DNA of 64,000 nucleotides from Alnus glutinosa (Eukaryota; Streptophyta; Magnoliopsida; Fagales; Betulaceae). The stretch lies in the NCBI RefSeq assembly GCF_958979055.1, contig NC_084899.1, positions 5,367,001 through 5,431,000 of the forward strand. The letters are read 5' to 3'. The position numbers and the translations under genes were made by a program. Shown here piece by piece: positions 1 through 12,900 of the stretch (its first letter is position 1; each line of letters starts with the position of its first letter). The notes under the pieces were generated by a model. The model was not told the origin of the DNA and did no database searches. It saw nothing but the letters and a program-made list of their open reading frames with translations.

Positions 1-180
1 GACGAAAGCCCCGCTTGCGAGGGCAAGCACTCGGCTTCGTGAGAGGTTTGGGTCTTTTTCAAATTCAATTCGATTCGCTTCGGTCTTGTTAGGGTTTTGG
101 TTTGGGCGAGGAATTCGAGAGGAAAGTTTGTGTTCTTTGTCGCATTGATAGACGTTTTGGTGCTAATTAGATTGTTCATG
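1..180. other. Possible gene edge cut by the window start
   Basis: This stretch is richer in G and C than the DNA after it and contains TTAGGGTTTTGG, a motif common in plant 5' UTRs on either strand. It could be the first exon or 5' UTR of a gene leaving the window to the left, or a first exon on the plus strand. No frame gives a recognisable protein, so the direction is undecided. Confidence 0.2.
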
Positions 181-1064
181 GCTTACGTTTGAAGCATTTG
201 GATTAAATTATTGAATTATCTCTGAAATTTCATGAATTATTGATTTTCTTTTTCTTTTTGTTTGAAAATGGAATCGAATTTGTGCTCTATACCTCGATTA
301 TTCCTGAATTTTACAGGATTATTCTGTGTAGCATGAATAAATAATTGCAATATGTTTTAGTTTTACTTTTAAATTTTAATATGAATCTGTTTGTTTGGTC
401 ATGGATTTATTATTTGTCTTTAGAGTCACTGGCTCCAATGTGTTCTTTTCCTGAGCACCACCCAAATTGCAAATAATGACATATCCGGAAAGTTCCCTAA
501 TTTGTCACTGTGCTTGAGGGCTAAGAAGTGTTTGGTAATTGTACTTTTTACGAGTGGTTACTGGTTAGCTTGGGAACTAGTTCTGGTGAACCTGGAAGCT
601 ATACGCTTGTTTGACAAACTATTCCCAATTCTCCCTCTTTTTCTTTTTACTTCTCTTAAAAAAAAAAAAAATCAAAAACATTTTAACTTTTTTACACTTT
701 TTATATCACATCAATCATATTTTATTACTATTCAAATAAAAAAATTGACTACAAATTTATTTATTTTTTACTTTTCTATAAAACATTCTCAAATTTTATA
801 TCACATCAATCACTTCTTACTATACAACACACAAATATTCCACAACACAATTACTTACCAAATAAACTCATATGAAACTGCCTAATAGTTTGGATTTAGT
901 GGGTTTTTGGATATTCACCATTCTATATTATTCTTAAACTCATGGTCTGGTGGTGATTTAATATTATTATTGCTGACTTGATACATTTTTAAGCCTTTTG
1001 ATTCGTGATTGCCTTTTTTCTGTACTCAGTGGCTTTAGTATAATTTACTCATTTTGATTTAAAC
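181..1064. other. AT-rich intergenic or intronic DNA, nothing recognised
   Basis: The stretch is AT-rich with poly-A and poly-T runs. The only long open frame (502-885) is low-complexity, starts at TTG and has no recognisable motif. No gene is supported here. Confidence 0.5.
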
Positions 1065-1233
1065 CAATGCTACTCTTCACACTCATTTCATATCTGCTGA
1101 TGTTGACGTGACGTGTTTTAAGCAGCTTTTCATGTTAGCTACTTAAAAAAAATAAAAATAAAAGTCATTTAAAATATGACATGTCAGCCGGTGTAAAATG
1201 AGTGTGATAAATATGTGTGAAAAATTGCATCTC
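1065..1233. mobile_element. MITE, same family as the copy at 59350-59543
   Basis: The two ends are imperfect inverted repeats: the left end reads AATGCTACTCTTCACACTCA and the right end carries its complement around AAATGAGTGTGATAAATATG. Internal motifs (GTGTTTTAA, TGTCAGCCG) match the element at 59350-59543, so both belong to one family. It is non-coding and too diverged for its target duplication to be set with confidence. Confidence 0.55.
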
Positions 1234-3224
1234 TTTAATTTGTCCTGTCCTTGTCCTCCTTGCTCGCCAGCACAAACCTGAAGGAAAGGAAACTGGTATA
1301 ATATACAAACAAAGGAGCCCCCAATCACCACAAGCAATCAACATTTTACAATGACAAAGAATGGTTTTAGACAGTGATAGACAGATTTATTTAGGCCTTT
1401 TAGATAGATTTGATACGATTAGGGTGTGGGATATTCTTCCTTTGTTGTTGTTGTTGTTGTTGTTGTTGTGTGTGTGTGTTCCTTTATGCTGATAAAGTAT
1501 ATTACTTACATTTGAATATAGTACAATACCATTTCTGGCCATACTATTTGTCATTTAGGTTTTTGTTTGCTTTTTGTTGTGAGGATCTTTTATTATCTTT
1601 TTACTTGATTATGCAATTCTAGACCTTTTTCTTATCTCTGTTTTCTTCTGGTATTTTTATATCATGTTCATTCTCAACTTTCCTTTTTGGTGTTCCTTTT
1701 TATCTTATTTTTGGAAAAACTTTTGTTGCTTGGAAACATCTGCAAAAGGGTCTACCAATCTTAATTTTCAGTGTCATGATAACATTTCCACACAACTAAT
1801 GTAATTTCACAGCTTGGGGATTTGATGAGCTACCCCAACGACCCATTTAATAAGTATATTAAGAATAAATATAACATAATTTTTATTTTTTATTTTTTAA
1901 AAAAAAGGGTAAAAAACTACCTCATGAGCTAGAAGACCTGCTAATTTCATTACTGACTCCACCAATGTGGACTCCTTGAAAAAGATAATAAATAATGGAA
2001 AGTATACATGATTTTGTTTCTTGGATGCCGGAAGCAATCGTGTAAGCATTTGAATTTTAACTTCTGTGAATTTCCATAATTTTCCGAAGGCCTATGTAGT
2101 TTGCCATTGAGAGTTAAGATTGCCTATTACTTGGATTATAATTTGAAATCTTACTTCACATATTAAAGCTTCGGTTAGAGATTAAAAAACATTCATTCCA
2201 CTTTGTATATGCTGTTGGTAGGGATACTTAATCTTGTTCTCTTATTTTCTCTAGTTGGTTATGGAGAGAGTGGTTGGGTGCACTTTTACTTTTAGGTAGC
2301 CAATTCGTAGAAAGTTTGATTGTTTTTTTTTTTTCTAATTGAAATTTCAATGTTGGTGACTAAGATTTTAGGCCCATGTGTTTACTTACTGTTTATGCTT
2401 GCGGTTATTACCAAGCACATTGTTTATAGGCTTGGTTTTGGATCAAGATAACCTTTTTTATTATTATTACCATTATTATTATTATTATCTTTAGAGCCTT
2501 TTCTTAGGCCCACAAGTCATTGTCCATACTTTTAAAACGAACAGCTCATTGTTTTGCCTTGATTTTGCTTCACCTTCAAGCTATCTTCTTCATGTTAATT
2601 AAAAATTAGATGAATTATTCTCATTCTCTGTATTCAACTGTTAAGCATTTTATCACACCATATTTTTTTTTTGTATTTACAATGCATAAAGTAGGTTGTT
2701 TGACTTTTGAATAACAGCTAACTAGTTGACTTCATGACAGTCGAGCTTTTGAGTAACATCTTTTTGTGGATCAACTGGCAACAGACTACTAATTGGTTTC
2801 CCTCCTCTGCAGGGCATCTATTCGCTGCTTATTGGACTAGTTTATGTGATAAATGTTCCCTCCTCTAGGGCTGAAAGTACTTACGGAATCAAAGTAAACT
2901 GTTAGCTGATTGTATCTAAATTAGGGTAATATGCCCCGCTTTGTATCCGCACTCATCTCACTTTTTCTTGGTAACGAATCAGACGGTTTTCCCTTTCTCT
3001 TTAATTTATAATTATACTTTTTTAATTGCTATTATTCCTTATGGCTACCAAATTTGCGACATGAAGCTAGATTACCGTTAGTTTTGAATTTTGATTGCTT
3101 CTTTTTTCTTTTCTTTTCTTTTCTTTTCTTTTTTTCTTTTTTTTTGGGGGGGGTTTTACATATCCTAAAGTAAGGCAGAGAAACTTTATGAGTCAATTGA
3201 ATGTTCACTTTAGAATTTTAGGGG

Positions 3225-3257
<33 letters not shown>

Positions 3258-4519
3258 CGTGCACTTTGCTTGTGCTGTTAGATACTTAGATCGTTAGGGC
3301 TTGAAAATAGAAAGCAGTGGATTTTGACGAAAAGGAAAGGAAAAATGTATTCCAGCTATAAATAGCAGTACGCACGTTCCGATTGGTCCCTTCCTGGCAT
3401 CGATTAGTGTGTAAAAATAGAAGCTACACTATCATGTCTCAATCATGCATTAAAAAAAGTGATTGATTGAGCAATTAACTATGGATAATAGTAAATATTG
3501 GTACGATAGTTGTTCATAGCAGGAGAATGATTGAAGGCTGTCTTCGTCACTTGCACTAAATCACGCTTTTACCTAAAGGAAAATGCTAGATATAATTAAT
3601 ACTGACTTGACATTTTTAATTAATTATTATTATTGACTTTAATATGTATCTTTATTGTATTTTAATTTAACCCGATAGTTTTAAAAGTAACTTAAAGATA
3701 TGGAGAAGTGAAAGTGTGTGTAACATTATTTTTAATTTTCTTTTGATGGATAGCCAAGCAACCTTAAAAATAAAAATAAAAAATAAAAAATCAGACAATT
3801 TAACAAAGAGAGAATTCCAATCACATTTGGCATAAATGTTGCATGATATAAAACCAGCTAGCTTTACAGAAAAATATTTATTCCTTGTAGCATCAAACTT
3901 TGTTCCTGCCCTTCAAAAAAAAAAATATTCTCTTAAGATCAATTTGGATGTTGCTATTGGAAATGATCCCTCTTCGATGGCAGCTGTGTGTATGCTCAAG
4001 CTGGGCAGCAGTTAAACCTTTGCCAAATGGGTTGTTTCTTCCTTTTTCTTTGGAAGGAGTGCTGGTGATTCTCTTCCTCTTCTTCATCTATGACTTGATA
4101 GCTGATTCGCCCCTGTAATTTTCCTCTCTTCTTCTTTCATTTTCATCCATAGAAAAAATGAGATTTTTTTTTCTTTTTTTGTTCTTTTGTAATTGTAAGA
4201 AAAAGAGAAGAGGATGAGACCAAAACAAGAATTCTTAAATCTAGCATAAAAGAAACAAGAAACAATTAAATTGGAGACATGCAAGTGGCCTTAGTGATCA
4301 TTATTTATCATTGTCTTCAGAAGCATCAGATGACCATTGTTGGTTTGTGTTTCTCTTCATTGCATCCAGAAAAGTCAAATGCATAAATCATTGAAGATTT
4401 GAAGTGGTTCAAATTTTATTTGCCAATTGAAAAATATCACAGGCCGGCAAATCATGCCTATTTTGTGGAAAGTTTTTAAGTACAAATAAGTATTGTCCAT
4501 TATCTGGCTTATACCTCAT
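1234..4519. other. Intergenic DNA with simple repeats only
   Basis: No gene is recognised. The stretch has a GTT-type microsatellite near 1442-1470, poly-T runs, a pyrimidine block at 3100-3145 and a CT microsatellite at about 3229-3256. A short segment after a good acceptor near 2812 (CTCTGCAG) could be an exon, but no protein family is recognisable. Confidence 0.4.
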
Positions 4520-4701
4520 CATTTATGGACAACACTTTAGTGATAGATATTTTGAGTTACAGATAGCTACAATTTGTTTGAGTTATAACTTTATAGAGAT
4601 AAGATAATATCATTTAGGGACAACACTTTATTGATAGATATTTTGAGTTACGGATAGCTACAATTTGTTTGAGTTATAACTTTATAGAGATAAGATAATA
4701 A
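4520..4701. repeat. Two-copy tandem repeat, 91-bp unit
   Basis: Copy one starts at 4520 and copy two at 4611. They share nearly all bases, for example GATAGATATTTTGAGTTAC and GCTACAATTTGTTTGAG. Few substitutions separate them, so the duplication is fairly recent. No coding capacity is seen. Confidence 0.85.
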
Positions 4702-5990
4702 CAAGATTACAAGAACTTGATAACAAAGAGATATGATATGTTTACAACTTTTGTACAATTCTAACAATTTTTTTTTTTTTTTTAAATCAATCATTGGATA
4801 TGTAGGATTCACATATAGAAAAACAGATATAATACTTATTTTCAAAAAAGGTTGTACAAGAGTTATACAAAATTTGTAAACGTATCATATCTCGATACAC
4901 AAATATCTTGAATTTAATGCTCCGATTGACATTATCTTGGATTGGAACATGTTAGACATTCATCCCTAATCATCTTCTACACGTCTCTATAAAACCGAGT
5001 TTCAAATCTACCATTGGATTTATGTAATGCAATGTAGGTCGTACAAATCTAATGGTAAATTTGAAAATGAGATAGATAGAGAATGAATTTGTATCATTTT
5101 TCATTATTGATTAAAACATTTTTAGAAGCCTCACCAAAGTTTATTAGCCAAAATAGCTACAAACTACTTTTCTCTATTTTAAGCACCCCAGCAGCATCAT
5201 CATTTTAGCTATCCCCTATTACTATTCCCTTTAAATAATCAAAATAATATTCAAGTTTTTCATCAAACCATTAAAAAAAAAAAAAAAAAACTTAAAAGGG
5301 AGAGTGAGAAAACAAATTTAATGATATTTTAATCGTTTCGGTAGGATCCAGATCTGGGACTTGGGGTTTGATTCTCGTGGCAGAAGAGTCAGACTAGTGA
5401 TCGTATACCTCTAAATAAATAATATTCTGCTCGAGCCCGGCCAGTTTGAATCAAGTGAACGAAACCCGAAAGTGGACCAATAAAGGGCTTTGAACTCAAT
5501 AATGGCAATACATGTTCTCCCCTCTGAAAGCTTTTCTATATTTGTGTTTCCGCGTGGTGCTGTGAGAAAAGTTGTGGGCATGCATTGCATTCATGTTTTT
5601 AGGTGGTGGGTGAAAAAATACCCCATTTTTTGCCCTACAATCACCGTGAGGTGAAAGCAGGAACACCACTCAATTTAAGCTACGCTCATAAAGCTGCAGC
5701 CTCACAAGCGTATTCTCGCTGTCATGATCAGAGTGGCGCAAGCTTCCCTCCTACCAGTTTACTGCATGTTTACCTGACGAAGCTTTGTATGTAAAGGTGC
5801 CCGTGCCTTCGTCGTTGGCAAGCCTTTAACGTGTTTCCCCTTTCGCGCAGGTGAACGACAAGGACAAACGTTTGTGTGAATATTTCTCTTTTTTTTCTTT
5901 TTTTCTTTTTTAATTTATTTTTGATATGAATTTAACGTAAAATTAAAGTCAAAAAGTCTAACCGTATGATTAAATATGTTGGATTAAATA
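4702..5990. other. Intergenic DNA, one more GC-rich block
   Basis: Most of the stretch is AT-rich. 5340-5860 has a more balanced composition and a 63-codon open frame from 5603, but no domain or homology can be named. It may be a gene or transposon remnant. Confidence 0.35.
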
Positions 5991-5999
5991 AGATGACGG

Positions 6000-7735
6000 T
6001 TCAAGTTTGGGTCGTGTCAAGATATATATATATATATATATTGTTGTTGTGATATGGACGTGATAGAAATAAGAAAGTATGACAATAGTCATGTAGTGAG
6101 TTTAGGTTTGTTAAGTGCATGTAATTAGGAGTTTTTCTCTAATAAGGATAAGTTATTTGTAGAGTTATGCTATTGCTTTCTATGAGGTTAGTTATTGTTG
6201 CTTTCTATTAGATTAGTTTGAGTCTTATGTTAATACTTCCTATTAGATAGGTTTGAGTGGATGTTTATCCACACTTGTTGAGTCGTGATAGGAGTATTCC
6301 GAGCTATGGTTCAATCTTAGGTTAGTATGTCATCTATTTAAGAAGATAAATTGTTTGAATAAGAGGTATCATTCTAAACCCAAACTTTGTGTTTGATAAA
6401 GAGTCTTAGGATCTAATAATTTCCTACTGATAGTTTCTCCAAATTAGAAAAATAGGTAAAAACAAGAAGCAGGATTTTGCTCTTATTTTTCCCGAAGGTC
6501 GAGTTATTAGATCCATTACGCATTCACGTAACATATGTCAACTATAATCAGACCAATTTAATTAAACAGGTCAAACCCATCAACCATAATCATTTAATTT
6601 TGTATTGAACTCATGGGTCATGTCAAAAATTGTATGTCGTATATTGAGTTTGAGTCGCGTTAAAACATATATATAAGACAATATAAATCAACCTTAACCC
6701 AACTCATTTAATTAAAAATATTAAACTCTTTAATACTAACTCTTTAATTTTATATTAAGTTGATATGAAATTCCCAAGTATAACGTAAAACATTGCCAAC
6801 CTTCAACATAATTCAAACTCAAATGCCTACGTCAACATTTGACGTGACGTTAATAGAGTACTCATGTTTTTCATAATGGCCAAAAGCGTGCACAGCTAGG
6901 GCCATTTGTATGGCCAACATGCCCACACTCATTATCAAAGTACGTCCCTTGGCTAGCCAGTTAGAGTATGTGCAGCTAGTCTCTTATTAATGTCCCTAAA
7001 TTATAGAAAAAGGTCATATTATATATTACTTGTATAATATAATGTTATATCTTGCCAACCCATCATCACCATTAGCCTTGAACCAGATATATTATGGGGT
7101 TCCTAACTTCCCTATAATATGGCCAAAAGCGTGCAGTACTTCTAGGGCCATTCTTAATTGTTAAGGCCAATAAAACGTACGCCCTTTCGTTGTAGCCATT
7201 CTTAATTGTTTAACTGCGGAATCGGAATGGACAGATGGAGAGGAGTAATTTTATGATTAATATTTTATTTTATTTTTGTGTAAAGGTTTACATAATGACA
7301 TGCCATTTAAATTGTTTAATTAATATAATAATATATTTATTATGCAAATAGATAATAATTCGTGTTCGTGTGTCGAGTTTAGGTCGTGTCGATACATAAA
7401 TATATAAGATTATATGTGTTAACTCTAATCCGATCAATTTAATTAAACGAGTCAATGAAACATGAGTATATAAAACTACATAGGCCAACTCTAACCTGTC
7501 GTATTTAATTAAACGAGTCATACCCTTTAACTATAACTCGTAAATTTTGTGTTAGGTTCGTAGGTTATGTAAAAAATTGACAACCTTATGTCGAGTGTCA
7601 GGTTCGAGCCGTGTCGAAACATGAGTATAAAACTATATGTGTCAGTTATAATTCAACTCATTTTAATTAAACGGGTCATACTTTTTAATCCTAAATCACT
7701 AATTTTGTATCGAATTTAAATTATGTCGAAACATA
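6000..7735. repeat. Degenerate repeats of a GTCGTGTC / TTTAATTAAAC motif
   Basis: A unit of about 80-110 bp recurs in diverged form near 6003, 6537-6775, 7359-7470, 7440-7530 and 7590-7735. Each copy contains some of: GGTCGTGTC, ATATATAAGA, CAACTCTAACC, CAATTTAATTAAACGRGTCA. The 7.3-7.7 kb copies lie head to tail. These look like remnants of a dispersed or satellite-like repeat; short open frames here (such as 7288-7521 minus) are repeat-derived. Confidence 0.6.
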
Positions 7736-8632
7736 AATTAAAAAAAATGCAGAGATTTTGAAAAAAATGCCCAGAACTGATGTATTTACACATTGGCACG
7801 AGGCAAAGACTTGTTGGGTTGGGGGAACTATATCGGCACCTTCCAAGTCATGCAAAGGACAGCAGATCCAGCAGCCCATAATTTCCTGACCCCGAGACTT
7901 GTCAATTCACATACACACCCACCAATAAGGCTTCAAGGACGGTTGATGAAGTTACACAAAGTGCAATTGGGGTGTACAAAAGCACCAAAAAGTGTGACCC
8001 AGTCATACAACTAAATAAATATATAAATATATAAATTAATAAATTAATTAAAAAAAAAAAAAGAAAAAAGTACAAAACCCATGTTTGAACTTTGACATGC
8101 ATCTTTGGCTGACTGATTCTTTCCAATACTTTATAGATTCTCCACGATCACTTCCTAAAACTTTGATTCCCCTTTGGTATGAAACCCACGACAATAATTA
8201 TTAATTAATTTCTTGATATTTATTTCCTAATTAAATCGGTCCTTAGTCAAGACTCCATGTTATGGAATTAAGCCCAAGCTCAGCGGTCCAAAACAAACTG
8301 AGGTTTGGGGAGGCGTTCGATCCGACGGTCCAAATCGGATCATCATAACCCACGAATCCGCATGCACTAAATTGCCAATGACATGGACTTGATTACATTA
8401 TTCGTTTCCAACAAACCCTGGTGAATAAAATTATAAAAAGGTGGGGTATTTATTTAAGTATGCTGAGGATAATGTTACTCTCACGCGCCATTAAAGTGCG
8501 TTGGCGGCCACTCACCAATCACAGAACCGGGCAGTGCTTCATGTATTTTTTCCACTCCGCAGAACCAACGCTGCTTTCAAACTAATCCAGGTTCCTGAAC
8601 GCTCCTCACACGCGCGTGAGTTTTCCCCTCTT
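7736..8632. other. Upstream region of the VIN3-like gene
   Basis: No gene is recognised. It ends in the likely promoter of the VIN3-like gene. A TATA-like ATTATAAAAAGG lies near 8430, followed by a GC-richer part (8470-8620) with CGCG and ACGCGCG motifs. The exact transcription start cannot be fixed from sequence. Confidence 0.35.
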
Positions 8633-8653
8633 CCCCCCCCCCCCCCCCCCCCC
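8633..8653 (+). repeat. Poly-C tract (about 21 C)
   Basis: An uninterrupted run of about 21 cytosines lies just upstream of the 5' leader of the VIN3-like gene. Its complement is a G-run able to form a G-quadruplex. The length is prone to sequencing or assembly error. Confidence 0.8.
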
Positions 8654-8659
8654 TTAAAC

Positions 8660-8836
8660 GTGAACAACTAGTACAAGCACCTTTCTCTCTCTATTTTTTT
8701 TTCTCTCTCTCACAACCCAACTAACAAAAACGAAGAACTTTCTCTCTTCGCTGTCTCTTTTGGATTCATGCTCTCTCGAAGCGAATTCTTTGGCTTTGGC
8801 GTGTCGAAACCCTAGATTCGCTCCCATTCTACGCAG
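8660..8836 (+). other. Probable 5' UTR exon 1 of the VIN3-like gene
   Basis: This is a pyrimidine-rich leader (TTTCTCTCTCTC) followed by GAAACCCTAGATTCGC, typical of plant 5' UTRs. It ends at 8836 before a GT donor (CGCAG/GTACTTC). The next supported exon begins about 9890 after TATTGTCAG and carries the start codon at 9930. The 5' UTR intron 8837-9889 is therefore about 1.05 kb. The ATG at 8768 is ignored because its frame does not join the downstream exons. Confidence 0.55.
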
Positions 8837-9807
8837 GTACTTCTTTCAGGATTCGTTTTTCTTTTCGATGTTTAACGAAGCAATTTTCGTGATTTTTGGA
8901 CTCCTCCTGTGCCCAGATCCGTTCTTTTTATTCTCGATTCTGTATTTTAATCTCATTATGCTTTGGTTTTGTGAAATTATATTCCCATTCACTCTCAAAT
9001 TTCGTAACTTTATATCATTCTCTCCGCTTAAATTCCCGTGTTTAGATTATTTTGTTTTCACAGAGCGTTTTTGGTTTATCTTGCCGTTAATCCACACAAT
9101 GTATATGCGGAAGACTCTTAAAGACGCTAAGTTGCTCCTCGTATATGCTGGTTTCGGTTCCATTGCGAAGAATTTGTTTCAGTTCTGAATGTTTTCTTTT
9201 GCTTTTGTTTTTCGTAAGTATTTTTGCTTGCAAGCGTTTTAAGGAATCAAAGTAAGAATGCTTTTGGTTTCGAATTCTGCTTAAGAATATGATGGAAAGG
9301 TCTTTCATTTTGGCTGCGTTCAAGTTGCATGGGAGTGCGTGACCTTCTTATAAAGCAAAAGTAGTTTTTTCTTTTTCTTTTTCTTATTGTTGATGCTGAT
9401 TATTTTGTTGTTCTAAAGATTCAAATACTTATTTTTGTAGCCTTGCGTTGTAATTCTCGGTTTATGCGGTTGAAATTCATGATCTGCATTGGGGCAAGGA
9501 AAGCCAAAACATCTCTTGTTTGACTTATTGTCATGAGAAAATGGAGGATATAGCCAGAAATAGATCTTTGGCTCCTATGGTTCTCTTTTTTTCTTCTTTT
9601 TTTCATAAAAATTGAACTCAGCTAAGCCAAGTAGTTGAGGGAGCCAAGTCAACTCGATGTGAATGGAAATTGTGGTTTTGCATCCAGCTAAAAAATTAAG
9701 ATTCAATATCCAAACTTAGCAATGTACAGTTTTAGTTCCCTTTTTCGTACCTTCCTCATCAACCAAGTTGAGAAGTAGCTATACTAGTAGAAATTTCTAG
9801 CTAGAAT

Positions 9808-9842
<35 letters not shown>

Positions 9843-9929
9843 TTACCCTAATGCATAAATGTGCTAAGGTTTTTGATGCTTATTGTCAGAGGGAGCGCTG
9901 CTTCAGTTATTGTCTGTGGCTTATGAAAA

Positions 9930-12900
9930 ATGGACTTAGAAGATAAATTCCTTGCTAAAGGTACAGTTTTGATCTATCCATATATTTTTCTCTTTAGCTA
10001 CAAATTTTTACTGTCTTTATGTTGCCTTTTTAATTCTTGGTATAACAGGTGGCTAGCTGTAGAAAAAAACAAAAGAGGGTGGTCATCATTAATGATGTGG
10101 TTTATGACACTGGGGTACTCTACTTCAATGTTGTGCTATTATTTGAAGTATAATTGACTTTGGATCTTGGGGAAAGATAACCTTTGTTTTTCGTTGTTAC
10201 TGTATCAATTCTGGCCAATGTGTGTGTTATTCTGCCAATGAAATAGTCTGCTTATTAAGTTGCTGTAGTTATTTGTCCTAGTTAGTATTTAAGTAATTTT
10301 GTTTCTCTTCATCATGGCATGTGCAAACTGTTATGCTTACGAACATTATTTTGTTATTGGGTTGCCTTGTGTAAATGCTGAAAGACTTCCGATGTTAAAT
10401 GGAATTTTGTGCTTGCAACATCATTTTTATGTAGAATCTCATATTATAGTTGCCTTGGAATTTGTTATGCACAATCAACAAAGTTTGAGCGGTTCTGGTT
10501 GGCTTAGGGATTATGGAATTAGGATTCTACAGTAACACTTATTTCTCTAATTATTAAAACTTTCTATAGGATTATTTTATAACTGATTCTGCTCCTCATA
10601 AAGGTTGTTGGTAAAGAAGTTGTCTATTTGGCCCCCAATATTGGTGTAAGGCTCTTTCATTTCCCTAGTTTATGGAAGTTTAGTTCTTATGTGCTATTAG
10701 CCTCTCAGAGACTGTCTGAATAAATCAAAAGTTGTAAGAAAACATGTAGGATTCAAAGGAAGCTATTCACGAAGACGAACACTTGTGACTCATTGGTATT
10801 GTGGTTTATGTCTATTAGCGGGGAAATGTTTACATCGTGGAACATTTGTCTTGATAGTTTTTAATTTGATGGCATCTTGTATATATTATTCTAAAATGTC
10901 TATGGTATAGGCCATGAAGTTATGTCACAATTTCATACTTTTGAGTATGAAACTCGGTTGTTGTTTAACAACTCCAACCCGTCTCTCCTCTGGTATTTTC
11001 TTAACTTTTTTTGGCAATTGGTCATGTTTTATAATCAATTAATTGATTCTCTTTCTAAATAGTATTAATCGAGATTTCAGTTATGTTTCTTTTCTATTGT
11101 ATCCAAAATAATATTAATTGATGCTTTTGCACATCTAGAAAGTGTCTTCAATTTTCCAAAGGAGAAAAAAAATAAAAATAAAGAAGAAAGCCAAACCAGA
11201 ACTTTAAAACTCTGAAATTTGCAATTCTTGATTTGTAAAATGCCTGATGCAACTGACTATTGAACTTAAGTGACCTGCCAAATATGGAAAGGATAGTTAG
11301 CTAGACCATTAATATTAGTGGTAAATTATTTCAATTCTCTTATCATTAAGTGACGGTACGTTGAAGGAATGTCTATCTATAACCCAAATTTTCTGTTATA
11401 TGGATTATGGCCATAGAATGGCATAGACAGATAGCATGTCGTCATAAATGAGTTCAGGCCATTGAATTGAGGAGTAGACCTGGTGATAGACCAGTCTTTG
11501 GTCTGACCCATTGCAGCTTATGGATTTGGTCACTGGTTTCTAATTAGATCCATTAACCAAAAACTGAATTTCAATTTTAGTTGATCCAGGATGTGGTAGG
11601 GTAAAAACATGGGCCTATTTTAATGTTGTAGTTTAAGATACTAGTCTTTTTTAAACCCTAGCAGTCTTGAATATCAAGTCTGGCTGCTTCTCCATGAGCC
11701 TCTGCTGCAGCCTAATGCTCCTGCAGTTTCATTTTTTTCCCCTCATTTTCTTCTCATAGTGAGCAAGGACCTGTTGTTGATCAGGTAAGCCTTAATTTCT
11801 GTAAAAAATCAACTTTTTTTTTTTTTTTTTTTTAGTTTGGGTTTCATGTCAGCTCATATTTTTCTTTTCTAATTGAGAAGAATTGTTATGTCTTCCACAA
11901 GACTCTGGTTTTTGCAAAAAAAAGTATAATCAGTTTTATGATCTGGTTTTGTTTATGATGCTTTTTAGTTCAAGATGATCCAAAATGATATACTTATCAT
12001 TATGTTCCATTTCACGAAATAAAATGATCTTCTAAGATTTTTATTTTATTTTTCCTGTTTCAAGGTATTTTAATTTTTTTATAAGTAATGTAAATTCATT
12101 AAAATTGTAGAGGGGCGCAACCTTAGTATACATAAGTATACAAGAGAACCTCTAAAGTATAGAAAAAGAACAAAATTCCCGAAACTCAAAAAATTAGAAG
12201 TAGGCAAACTATTCAATGCTACTCTTCATGCATATACCACTATTGAATGTAATAAGAATTTGGGTTCAAATTGGATTATTTGATCTTATTTTTTTAATGG
12301 AAAGGATTGCACTTTTTCCTTATAAAAAGGTATTCAATCTGCCACAATCTATTAACAAGCAGAAGTTACATTGAATAGAAGAAATAATTGTTTATTGGGG
12401 TCAGCCAGGTTGATTCAATTTTGTTTGTTACCTTTTTATGGTCTCAATACTGAGCTTTTAACTAGTTACTGATGGGTGATATAGGATCAGTGGTTTCTCT
12501 GGTGTCATGATGGGTTTGGTGATTATAATAGGTTATCTACATAGCTGATAAATTATTCCTGCATTTGTGTTCCTTAGAGTTTTTACTTGTCTCGGAACAA
12601 AGTGAGATTCCAGACAAATACAATTGTATTTATTGGCTAATTCAACACTGTAATTATCTGGGAACTCCCTTCCTTTATGAGAGTATTTCTTCCTTTTTAT
12701 TATCCATTGTTGTAATTTTTGAGCATTATCCCTAGTGTCCTAAGGAAGGAGAGATTTAGGCTGGATTTCGCCAATAAAGGCATAGAGCTAGTGTTGTATA
12801 TCTTCCAGGCTGTTATATTGTATTCAAACTTAAGTAACTAGAGGTGGAAAACTTTGGGGGACTAGTACTCTTCCATTTTATTTAGATTGGTGGAGCAATG

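Noticed and set aside
502..885. Long open frame on the plus strand
   Set aside because: It is AT-rich, starts at TTG, has biased Phe/Ile/Lys/Asn composition and no domain. It is best explained by chance in low-complexity DNA.
8760..9188. 142-codon frame at the 5' end of the VIN3-like gene
   Set aside because: Only its first part is exon (5' UTR); the rest is intron. Its frame does not continue into the PHD-finger exons, and the ATG at 9930 gives the expected VIL1 N-terminus.
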